A stretch of 64,000 nt of DNA from Nemertoderma westbladi. Its lineage: Eukaryota > Xenacoelomorpha > Nemertodermatida > Nemertodermatidae. Positions 22,191 through 33,400 of the stretch are shown here, in pieces. The notes beneath the pieces were generated by a model. It was given only the letters and a program-made list of their open reading frames with translations, did no database searches and had not been told where the DNA came from. Every line of letters starts with the position of its first letter. Positions within the stretch are counted from its first letter, which is position 1. The stretch is taken from positions 38,350 through 102,349 of the forward strand of contig JAUCBJ010006864.1 in assembly GCA_032718475.1 (NCBI GenBank), given 5' to 3'. The position numbers and the translations under genes were made by a program.

Positions 22191-23396
22191 TTGGTAATTG
22201 TTTTTGGCTATAAAATGAGTGTTTTGCTACGTCATGTGGTAATCGATTATCGACAACAACCACAAACTATTAAATATAGAGTCTTTTTACCACAGGCGCA
22301 CATGGAAATCTATCTCATAGTCTATAAATCATGGAATCATGGAATGTTTTGGCACAGGCATAGTGAAATCCACTGTCTGACAGTCCAGAAATCAGCAGTC
22401 TGACAGTTTGAAGAAATACATACATAAAAAGTCATTAAAATGACAATAAAAGTCATTAAATGGACAACAAAAGTCATTATGCATAATTCGTAAAAAAAAA
22501 TGACAAAAAAAGTCAAATAAAAGGACATAAAAAATCACTGCCTTATGGAACTACTGTACTGTAACTGTATGGAGAATCGGGAAGCCTGGAAGGATCTCAT
22601 TTCCACCCGTCTGAATTCGCTCGACCTAATACTGTAGTAGTATAGTACAGTAGTAGTAGTATAGGCCTAGGTGATTATAGCTGAGTATAGGTGAGTACGG
22701 TGTTAGCACGAACCCATTGCTTGAGATTCCAACTTTCAACTCCAAGTAAGATACTGTAGAACATTGTCTACTGGATTTTGAAAGTTGAAAGTTTACTTGT
22801 TATATGTGTTAATAATTTAATATCGTACACGAGCCTAAACTCGGCACTTCGTAAGTAGAAATTTACACCATTATATATAACAATATAGCATAAAATGTAT
22901 AGCCTAGCGCTAGCCTATCTAATTAATAATGCGCAACGCAAAGTAACTACAAACAATACCATTTCCCCCATAGATAATTGGCGCCAACTACTAGCGAGGT
23001 ATTGTTAGACAACCTCTGTTACGATTTTCTACAGTGACGAGGCCGCAAACCTTCCATTGTAAAGTTCCAGTATTTTTGTATTCCCTGAATCAATCACATA
23101 GTGTTACCCACCGATGTTGGTAAGGGATAGAGGCTCGATGTTCTTAGTAGCTACCGGTGTATTTGTTACATCTAGTGTATATTGGATCTAATAGGTACCG
23201 AATTCTATACCCACGTCCACTTATAAGGCGCTCCACTGCCCTAAGCATTGTAGCTGCTGCATTCAGTATTACAGTCAGCCAAACCCATAAAGTATTAAAG
23301 GCCCCGCCTGGTGAGGTTTGTGTCATTAATTTCACTTATATTGGTAATATTTAGGATGTCACATTTATACGTCAGTTAGTCTGAATTGTATTAAAT
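22191..23396. other. Intergenic, upstream of the zinc-finger gene
   Basis: Contains AAAAGTCATTAAA-type short repeats (22425-22545) and an RTE-like 3' end (22556-22645). Near 23220 there is a TTATAAGG that could serve as a TATA box about 175 bases before the start codon of the zinc-finger gene. No coding sequence seen. Confidence 0.5.
22556..22645 (+). mobile_element. RTE-like LINE, 3' end fragment
   Basis: GAGAATCGGGAAGCCTGG and GATCTCATTTCCAC, then a CGCTCGACCTA end and TAG-rich tail, are the reverse complement of the 3' ends seen at 58207-58280 and 61235-61310. Confidence 0.75.
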
Positions 23397-25616
23397 ATGT
23401 CTTCGAATACTTTTAGTGACGCTGCTTGGGATTTACTGGATCGTATCATGGCAGATGAAAGTGATTCTCAGTCCGGTGATGAGGAACAAGAGAACTGCGT
23501 CGCTCCACCAACTGTTAATAAAGAAATCGAGACAAACAGCGGTATAAACGTTATCAGTTTTAAATCGGAAGCGGAACCTATTTGCGGTACTTCAGAAGAT
23601 AAATCTCGAAAGATCAAACAAGAGTTCTGTACAGATGAACAATATTCTAATTATCAAATCAGCAACACAAACAGCGGTATTAACGTTATCAGTTTTAAAT
23701 CGGAAGCGGAACCTATTTGCGGTACTTCAGAAGATAAATCTCGAAAGATCAAACAAGAGTTCTGTACAGATGAACAATATTCTAATTATCAAATCAGCAA
23801 CACAAACAGCGGTATAAACGTTATCAGTTTTAAATCGGAAGCGGAACCTATTTGCGGTACTTCAGAAGATAAATCTCGAAAGATCAAACAAGAGTTCTGT
23901 ACAGATGAACAATATTCTAATTATCAAATCAGCAACACAAACAGCGGTATAAACGTTATCAGTTTTAAATCGGAAGCGGAACCTATTTGCGGTACTTCAG
24001 AAGATAAATCTCGAAAGATCAAACAAGAGTTCTGTACAGATGAACAATATTCTAATTATCGAATCGGTAACACAAACAGCGGTATAAACGTTATCAGTTT
24101 TAAATCGGAAGCGGGAGCTATTTGCGGTACTTCCGAAAATAAATCTCGAAAGATCAAACAAGAGTTCTGTACAGATGAACAATATTCTAATTATCAAATC
24201 AGCAACACAAACAGCGGTATAAACGTTATCAGTTTTAAATCGGAAGCGGAACCTATTTGCGGTACTTCAGAAGATAAATCTCGAAAGATCAAACAAGAGT
24301 TCTGTACAGATGAACAATATTCTAATTATCGAATCGGTAACACAAACAGCGGTATAAACGTTATCAGTTTTAAATCGGAAGCGGGAGCTATTTGCGGTAC
24401 TTCCGAAAATAAATCTCGAAAGATCAAACAAGAGTTCTGTACAGATGAACAATATTCTAATTATCAAATCAGCAACACAAACAGCGGTATAAACGTTATC
24501 AGTTTTAAATCAGAAGCGGAACCTATTTGCGATACTTCCCAAAACAAATATCGAGTTGTAAGACAAGATTTCTGTATTGAGAAACAATCTGCTTGTGAAG
24601 TTATTGCTAAATCCGTTCTCAAGGGTAAGCGAATTAATCGTAAAGTAAATTTAAAGAATCGCAAACAATCATTGCATAAAAGTATCAAGTATAATTGTGG
24701 GTCTTGTGACAAACAATTTACTCGCAAATGGTATCTAAATATCCACAAAGAAGCAAAACATAAAGGTATCAAATATAATTGCAGTTCTTGTGACAAGCAA
24801 TGTAGTGACAAAGGATATCTGAAGAGACACATAGAATCAGTAAATAAAGGTATCAAGTATAAATGCGGTTCTTGTGAGAAACAATTTAATTACAAAGGGG
24901 ATCTAAAGAGACACATGGAATCAGTACATAAAGGTATCAAGTATAAATGCGGTTCTTGTGACAAACAATTTACTGACAAAGGAAATCTGAAGAGACACAT
25001 ACAGTCTGCTCATAAAGGTGTCAAGTATAAATGCGGTTCTTGTGACAAACAATTTACTCAAAAAGGACATCTAAGGACCCACATGGAATCAGTACATAAA
25101 GGTATCAAGTATAATTGCAGTTCTTGTGACAAACAATTTAATTACAAAGGGGATCTAAAGAGACACATGGAATCAGTGCATAAATGTATCAAGTATAAAT
25201 GTGGTTCTTGTGAGAAACAATTTACTGACAAAGGAAATCTGAAGAGACACATACAGTCTGCTCATAAAGGTGTCAAGTATAAATGCGGTTCTTGTGACAA
25301 ACAATTTAGTGACAAAGGGAGTCTAAATAGACACATACAGTCTGCTCATAAAGGTGTAAAGTATAAGTGCGGTTATTGTGACAAACAATTTACTGTATAT
25401 GGGAGTCTAAATAAACACATACAGTCTGCTCATAAAGGCATAAAGTATAATTGCGTTTCTTGTGACAAACAATTTACTGAAAAAGGATATCTGAATAGAC
25501 ACATTCTATCAGTCCATAAAGGTGTGAAATATAAATGCGGTTCTTGTGAGAAACAATGTAGTCAAAAAGGGAATCTAAAGAATCACAAACACTCAGTTCA
25601 CAAAGACACCAATTAA
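23397..25616 (+). CDS. C2H2 zinc-finger protein with eight 45-residue SUMO-motif repeats
   Basis: 739 codons, one uninterrupted exon. Residues 1-45 are acidic (DLLDRIMADESDSQ). Residues 46-405 hold eight tandem 45-residue repeats (135 bases each), nearly identical at DNA level. Each contains FKSEAE, and the first seven contain IKQEF, both fitting the SUMO acceptor consensus (hydrophobic-Lys-x-Glu). A basic hinge (residues 420-432) follows. Residues 431-735 are 11 C2H2 fingers of about 28 residues, spaced C-x2-C-x12-H-x4-H, with a KGIKYKC linker instead of TGEKPYKC. Finger 2 has Asn in place of its last His. It is probably a nuclear DNA-binding regulator; the repeats suggest repressor-type control by sumoylation, which is inference. 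No AATAAA is obvious soon after the stop. An upstream non-coding exon cannot be excluded. Confidence 0.85.
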   Translation: MSSNTFSDAAWDLLDRIMADESDSQSGDEEQENCVAPPTVNKEIETNSGINVISFKSEAEPICGTSEDKSRKIKQEFCTDEQYSNYQISNTNSGINVISFKSEAEPICGTSEDKSRKIKQEFCTDEQYSNYQISNTNSGINVISFKSEAEPICGTSEDKSRKIKQEFCTDEQYSNYQISNTNSGINVISFKSEAEPICGTSEDKSRKIKQEFCTDEQYSNYRIGNTNSGINVISFKSEAGAICGTSENKSRKIKQEFCTDEQYSNYQISNTNSGINVISFKSEAEPICGTSEDKSRKIKQEFCTDEQYSNYRIGNTNSGINVISFKSEAGAICGTSENKSRKIKQEFCTDEQYSNYQISNTNSGINVISFKSEAEPICDTSQNKYRVVRQDFCIEKQSACEVIAKSVLKGKRINRKVNLKNRKQSLHKSIKYNCGSCDKQFTRKWYLNIHKEAKHKGIKYNCSSCDKQCSDKGYLKRHIESVNKGIKYKCGSCEKQFNYKGDLKRHMESVHKGIKYKCGSCDKQFTDKGNLKRHIQSAHKGVKYKCGSCDKQFTQKGHLRTHMESVHKGIKYNCSSCDKQFNYKGDLKRHMESVHKCIKYKCGSCEKQFTDKGNLKRHIQSAHKGVKYKCGSCDKQFSDKGSLNRHIQSAHKGVKYKCGYCDKQFTVYGSLNKHIQSAHKGIKYNCVSCDKQFTEKGYLNRHILSVHKGVKYKCGSCEKQCSQKGNLKNHKHSVHKDTN
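23535..24620 (+). repeat. In-frame tandem repeat, 135-base unit, eight copies
   Basis: Units start with AGCGGTAT at 23538, 23673 and so on at 135-base steps. Copies 5 and 7 share the GAICGTSENK variant, and copies 4 and 6 share the YRIGNT junction, so a two-unit block was itself duplicated. The last copy has diverged. Confidence 0.95.
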
Positions 25617-27324
25617 TGCTCCTGGTGGTGGAATCTGTAAATTACCGACTTCAATACCGTTTTAACAATAGAAACTCCTAAACTGCGATACCGCTGTCTG
25701 TCTGTTAATCCCCTTACATACAAGTTATACATGCGTGTAATTTGATATCTTAAACTGAATGTAATTACCAAACTGAAAGTGTTGTTGTTGAGTTTAGATT
25801 AATAATATCAGTATACATATTGTATATTTGTTATTGTTTATCTGATAAGTACCTACTAATTATTTCTAAAATAGAAAATTACTTGAAGACCTACTCAACG
25901 AAACTGAAAGTGTATAATATCAACCAAATACCGGTGCAACAGGCCTATCTGCCTAGGTCTATACTTGCAGGGAGGCCCTATGATATGGTAATGGGGATGT
26001 TTGGAGGCTACATGTGCTTATTTTATTACATTGGGTAATTGTTGAATGGGATGTGGAAAGCCCCCCAAACTGTATGTGCGCTTACCTTTCCATTGGGTAA
26101 CGGTTGAATGGTTGGATTACTGGAATTCAATCATAGAAAAATAATTATCAGTTCCATACACTGCGACTGCGTAACTGCTAGTGCTATTGTAAGTACAAAA
26201 ATAAGCTGATCTCTGGGTCTGGTTTGTGGTATTTTTCAAAACAATTCTCTAGGTATGTCTCTGTTTCAGCGGGATTAGGAAATACAGGTCTCTGTTTTAA
26301 CTCTAGTCTTAATCTTAAATTAACTGCATGCAGTTTATCCAGTCTGCCTCTAGATGATAAAGTGATTCGGAGGCATCTGCTTATATTTTGCTTATAATTC
26401 TTTCGGATTGACAGTTTAACATAATTTATGTCAGGTGCGGCGCGAAGGCCCCACTTCGTGTTAAGAACCAATCAGATGCTATTGTTTTCAAATGAGGGAA
26501 ACATTGTACTTAATAAATTGTAGTAGGGCCTACTGGTATGTTGCCTTTCAAACTAACCAATATTACCACCATGACCTACCATAACTGTTATAGTAGGTCA
26601 TGTTACCACTGTCAAATGAACTCCAAGACTTCAACCCCCACCGCCACTCCCACATCAGTAGCAACGGTAACTTTAAATCTTTAACTTGCAGTATAAAGTT
26701 AAAGCCATCCCATTGACCACTTCAAATTAAAAGCTAAGATCATTAATTTAGGCAACATTATGATATACTTACGTGTTAACCATATGGGGTGGGCCAAATA
26801 TTTAGTAAGCATTAACAAACGACAAAAGAGCGTAATTATAAATTCAGAATAATAATATAGTAGGCTAGGCCAATTCGATGCTTAAATCCAATAAATATAT
26901 CCATAATAATAACATTATAATAATTAAAAAATCTTTTTAATCAATATATACCTTGAAAGCTGCGATAAGCGACAATCCTCCATTATGTGATTGAATGCAC
27001 TGGATTAAGATAATTAATTTAATAAATATTATACTAATTAATAGCAGTGCCATTAAATTAGAATGGGACAAATGAACAATATCCACACGATTTAAGGACA
27101 CACCAATAAAGAGATATACCGTCGATACAGTTTGAAAAATAATAAATTTACAAACACCAAAATTCAAATTAAAGTTGTAAAATAACGGCGCCATTCTGGA
27201 TATTCCATTCAAAGTTAACGTGACATCATACTTATCTTGTGCAGACCATAATAACAACACAGAACACAAGGTAATTCAACTTTACTGGCGTAATATGTGC
27301 ACCGCTAGAGTTATCATTTCTTAC
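25617..27324. other. Intergenic between the zinc-finger gene and the carbonic anhydrase gene 3' end
   Basis: AT-rich. A minus frame at 26184-26471 has a plausible composition but no recognisable motif. Part of the carbonic anhydrase 3' end may lie at 26950-27300 (see the gene entry). Confidence 0.45.
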
Positions 27325-27423
27325 GGATGTTTCAACTATACGACCGTTGAGTGACTGCAGTCGACGCCAGTTCAGTGGCAGTGGTTCGCCGTCTTTATCT
27401 GAAACTTTGCGCATTTCTTTCAA
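27325..27423 (-). CDS. Carbonic anhydrase exon 6: C-terminal core
   Basis: 33 codons containing LKEMRKV, LPLNWRRLQSLNGRIVET. The acceptor is TTCACAG. A strong donor, GTAAGA, follows at 27324. Without splicing there the frame would run on to a stop near 27232. Confidence 0.78.
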
Positions 27424-30400
27424 CTGTGAATAAAACAATTACTGATAATTTATTTTAAACTAACAACGATAAAATGACAAATACAGTAGGCAGGCCTACT
27501 TACTTATTGGATTCTTGTAAATTATTGCGTATTTCACGAATACGAGACATGTAATGGTAATAGCCAGTAATCTTGTGAAAATTTAAATTACGAATGTAAT
27601 GTAACGTAACATTTAATATGAAAATTTAAACGTTATTCTACGATTATTTTTGCGTTTATCACGTATTATTAAATAATCGATGTAAAAACTTATTCATAAC
27701 CTCCTCTTAAATAGATTAAAATGGTGTTTCCAAATCTGAAAACCGCTATTTAATAGCTCTTTTAGTTTTCAAGTTATGTAAATTTCCATTTAGGGAGACC
27801 TATTGAAATTACTACTGTATTACAACAGTATGTAATGTAAGGTCGATTATCTCCAAACTTTTTGAAATTTTTTGTAAATGAGATTTAATATTATTTATAA
27901 TAAACCTAAAAAATTTGCATAAATTTGCAGCGCCACCTAGCGGTGCAGAATTATTTTCACAAAATTTCGCCTGATACTTATGTTGCCCCAACTTTGCTCT
28001 ATAATTAAAAAAAACTTTCATGTGATTAGATTCAAAACTGTGAAAGCCTTAGGGTTTTAAACACAACCAAGTTTTTTCATTGTTAACTAATATTAAATAG
28101 CGAAAAATAACATTTTTCTCACCTGTCATGTAGAATAGCATCTTAGGTACCTATATTCCCAATTATAGCCAAAACCAAAAAAAATTTGAAACGCTGAGAG
28201 TGATAAATCGAAGAGTTGTCCGAAGAGTTGTCCCCCCCCCCTTTTAAGTTACTTTTTACATATCCACACAGTTTGCAATTAGCCACGTTCCGAGAATGTC
28301 AATAATTTCTGACTTGTACTTGTATAATTTATTACCTGATCCATTCCAATGTTGAGATATTTATGGAATACAGTCCACTGAACAATCTCGTTGCAGTTTG
28401 GTGTTGTCACTGATCCCTGGTACCTGAAGAAGTTTGCTGGCCCAACATCCTCCAAAAAAGTGCCAAAATCGAAATTATCTGTTAATTGTGTCTCTTCCTT
28501 GGGGTTGATAACTTTATGTATCTGCGATATTATTGGAGAGAGTGTTTCGTTTGGATTTTCCGATTCCTGTGGATGTGAATTTATATAGATTATTAATTAT
28601 TTAATATACAGTATGTAGCCTAATGGCCGTGGTATTTTCCATTACCCATATATGGCCCGGGCCAGATAGTATTATCGCAAATAGTTTGTTTTAGTATTAG
28701 TATTGATACGATCCTATCTCGTATCACGTAATTGGCCCGTGAGGGGGGGGGGGGTCATTTTAGAGAAGGGATTTCTTCGAGGACGCTGTTCACAATAAAT
28801 TATTTTCTAGCAAAGCAACAATCTTTTTTTGTGCTGTTTTGATCCGGGGCCGGGATGAAAAGTACAAGTAAAAAACCTACAAACTTATTAAACCTATCGA
28901 GCCGATCAACACCTATCGAGCCGAGTCATGTCGGAACAATTTTTTGTTTGGTTTGATAATTCTGAAGGTATACGAGTTTATAACTTACAACTTGTTAAAA
29001 TCATTCGTGGTAACGCAACACTCGTTTTTGGTGCTTAGCCCTTTGCGTACCAACACTTTAAAAAGGCGGCACACTGCCGCCTTTTTCATTCTAAATAATT
29101 TAGGACCGCTCATGATGGCGGCAGTGTGCCGCCTTTATATTCCAGTAATTATAACTTAACCCCCAGGGCGGCAGAGTGCCGCCTATATACAAAACCTCTT
29201 ATAACTTTCTTATAACTATTGGGACCCAAAATGGAGTTTATATTCGAATTGAGCAGGAAAAACTGGTCTAGAAAAGGTAATTTAATATTGCTTGAATGGA
29301 TTCGTATTGGTTTGAGGAGATAATTTAAGCGATTTAATTTTGATTAATAAAATTAAAGGGTAGGTGTAAAACGCGGATCCGGATCCGGATTCCAAAATTA
29401 TCAATTAAGGGAAAGGAGCAGGTTACAGTGGCACGTTATTTTAACCAAAACAATAAACTAAAGTCAATAGAACAGGTTATAGTTTTATTTTTGGGAGTTA
29501 TAAAAATGTAAAAAAAATCGACTTCCGTAGGGACAATGTTAAATGTAGAATCCGGATCCGGATCCGCGTTTTACTCTGACCCAAAATTAATGCCGTAGTG
29601 TTCCGCCGAATTGGTTTCAAATGATAGATTTAAAAATTTCGAAAATGGTTAAAGGCGGCAATGTGCCGCCGTTTAGGGAAGGATAAGTAATAATATGATT
29701 ATACTCTTTATATAAAAATCTCTGGTACGACAAGAAAATAAACTTTGGTCCAATTAAGTACATTTTTCTTGTAAACATTTATGTAATTTATCGTTGTTAC
29801 GCAAAGGGTTAAATCTGGTGGAACAACTGCAATAATATAATTTGGTTGGATAATACGATATTTTTGAGTGTTATGTATTTGTATCAGCGTCCCAGAAATC
29901 CCGTAATGTCTTAAAATCAAGTTGATTTGGTAATGATTTTTTATTTTCAAAATTTGTACTAATGTACTGTAGGCCTACGTGTATTTTTTGTGCCGCACAT
30001 TGACACATATTCAAAAATGCCCTAATCAGAAAGGTACGATATATTTCAGCATCATAATCGTGATCAGCATCCCCAAAACCGATATGGTCATAAAATCAAT
30101 TTGATTTTGTTGTGATTTTTCATTATCATATTTACAATAGTTTGTAACTTGTTTTATTCGTGCCCCAGTGCAGTGGGCACATTCAAAATTACCAAACATT
30201 TTCTCGAATGTTATATTTGAGTTCAAAAAACATGATCAGCATCCAAAAAACCGCAATATTACGTAAAATAAATAATTTTTAGTGTGCCATAAATCGTTGA
30301 GAACGAAAAATGCTGGAGATGGGTGTCAGAAATGGAGCCCAGCACGAAAACGAACATAGCCATGTAAGGCCGCGTTCACACTACCGAGTCAAAGTCAAAG

Positions 30401-33400
30401 TCAAAATAAAATAAATATAGTTAGCTATATAGCAATAATAAATATTAATACATTATATTGGCCAAATATAATACATAAGGGGATTCTAGAACAAATTAAA
30501 TTTCATGTTTTGTGATTTACATTTTGTCTTTTGACTTTGACTTTGACTCGGTAGTGTGAAAGCGGCCTAAATGGCGTTTGATATGTTAGATAGCCCATTA
30601 AATTTTAGGATGAGTCATGAAATCTCGGTTTTCCTAACAAAGCTGTAATAGCTAACATAGCTGACTCAAAGATACAGATGAATTACAAAATACACGGAAA
30701 ATTCCTAAAATGACACCCCCTCCCGCCCCGGTCCAATAGGGGTTAACAATGACTGCGTATACGCGTGGGGCCCTCACTTGTAAGATATGGTACTAGGACC
30801 CCACGCACACATATTGTGAAAATCCTATGGAGTTTCACTAAAAATATACATTTGCCCTGCGCACATAAAGAAAATGCGATGGTGATTTGTTCTATTGCAT
30901 TATTATTTCATCCATTAGTGTTGGTTGTCGTGCTGAAATTTATATGTTTTTGTTGAGTAACATATTGGATTTGATGAAGGGAATTGATTAATCTTGAACT
31001 TGGCTACGCGTAGTTCTGCGCTTTCCCTTCACAACCGGTATATTTGGACGCATTTCCTTACAACTAACGGGGACAGTTTGCAACCAACCTCAAGCAGTAT
31101 ACTCATTACAGCCAAGGCTTTATCGTCGTCAGCATCGATGGCAGTAATTATGTTGTCGTATTTAACTTTAACGTATATTATATGTATTTCTAATGGTTGA
31201 TGTAATCCATCTACTGAATGTTCAGACCCAAACGAAGAAACCAGATCAGTTGATTGCCAGTGGAAATGTAGCTGTTCAAATTTGTAGACAGCGGGATAGA
31301 GACCACCTCCGGTTACGGTTAAAAGTCCCGACCCCGTGTATGATAAACTCACTGAAAAATTATGGCATAATTAATATAAATAGTTCAGTTCCGTGTGGTA
31401 GCGTAACAAGGCAGGTTCTAGGAAGCAAATGAGCTTCAAATTGTAAACAAAAAATCGAATAAAAAGCGCGTTTTCCGAGTCTAAAAAATACCAGCGACTA
31501 GGTGACAGGAGCATAATGAATGACATGATACAGTGTTTCAAGAACAATTAACGAATTTCCCTTTTTTTGTATTCACTCCCCACTTTAACCATCTACTTGA
31601 CATTAGAGTTAAATACTAAAGGTAATACTACTATAAACAAATTACATAACCATGCAATGACAATTACTGATTTACAGCACCTGTATGTCCGTTATTTTCG
31701 AGTTTGAGATCTGTTGCTGGTATGTTGTCGTGGTTAGTTGAAAATATTAATTTACTCATGTCCGCGTTATACACAGTATTTTTTGTTACAATATCAATCG
31801 GCGACTGGCGATTACCGGCACAATAGTTGGGATACAGTGTTCCCCACTCATCTCTATCTGTAATAATCAATTTATAAATTATTTAGGCCTAAATCATAGA
31901 TCTAACTATTGTCATGCTAATTACAGTATGAACAGTGTAAAAAGTAGCACTTTAAAGCTTTCTGACTCAATTGAGTTGAAATATATATATATAATGTTAT
32001 TCGAACAATATGATAATGCTCTCCATAGCGAAAAATATTAACCGACCCTCTATTGGGGGTCGCACACGGTACCTACTGTAGGTTTCACAATTCCGGTTAT
32101 CATCAGCCGGGTGTGTGTATCCTAAGGAGACGGGGAGGGAGGGGGGGGGGGGGGGGGGGGGACTGGACACAAATCCCATCTTGGCGAATTAATATTAGCC
32201 TCAATGTTAACCGTCTTAGAGCCGGGGGAGGGGGGGGGGGGGGTCGAATCAACCCCACCTGGTGTTTGCGCTGGTGCTGTGAAAAAATGGGAAGACTTGA
32301 GCTGCTGAAATTTTGGGATAATTTCCCAATATAGTTGCTCTACCGATCGGACATAAACTTGTAAAAAGATATACGCTCACGTCTGTCTGGCTGTCTGTCA
32401 AATGTGCCTGTCAATTTTCAAACTATGAAAAATATGGTACTTAAGTATATTGTATCTATTACTTTGCAGTGTAAGCACCCTCACCCTCAATTGCTTACTT
32501 GAGATATTTTATAATTTATGAGGTCTCTGAAATTTATACGACGTTTATGTCTGTCAGTCTTTCTGCCTGTATGTCCTTTTGTCCGCCGCCTGTCTGTTTT
32601 TCTGGTATGCTACAATTATCCTGATAGGGGGGGGGGGGGATCTGGACGCAATAAAAATTCATCCCTCTCCGGGGGAAATTGGACGCAAATAATAGCTGAA
32701 TACTTTCAAAAACAAAACTGTAACTTGTTCTATTGTGTTTAGATTATTGTTTTGGTTAAAATAACGAGCCATTGTAACCTGCTCCTTTCCCTAAATAGAC
32801 AATTTAACATTGAGGCGGGATATTAATTCGCCACGGCGAGTTTTGCGTCCAGTCTCCAATTATCAATGAAATATAAAATTAATATCAGTAAAAAAAACAA
32901 GACAATGCAAGTTCAGTATCATAATAAATGTACCCTGTCTGTCGGTCTGACTGACTGACTGACTGACTGTCTGTCAGTTTCTCTGCCCATTTTATATTGT
33001 ATGATGCAATTATCAATTAAATGTAACATTCTTACGAGTAAATCAAGACTATGCAAGGATAAATTGTATAAATTGCATAACTTTGCATATGACGCACAAA
33101 TAAGCAATGATGATGTGTTATACGACTATGGTAACATATCATTGCCAAAACCCAGCATCACCCTGCAGAGACGCCGCCTGATGCTTGCTGGGCACAGTTT
33201 CCACCGGCAGAATCAACCTGTACACAACCTTGTGCTGTGGTATCCTGCTGGTGAGAATAGAAGTGGTGGACAGCAAATTAATTTATATCTGTGTGTCCGT
33301 GTGTCTGTCTTTTATTTGGTGTTTGCGATGGTGCTGTGAAAAACTGGGAAAACTTGAGGGGCTGAAATTTTGAGATAATTTCCAAATATGCAGTAGTTTC

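Noticed and set aside
26184-26471. 95-codon minus frame
   Set aside because: Plausible composition but no start context, motif or splice evidence; recorded only as unassigned.
32053-32334. Gly-rich plus frame
   Set aside because: Created by poly-G runs of a MITE.
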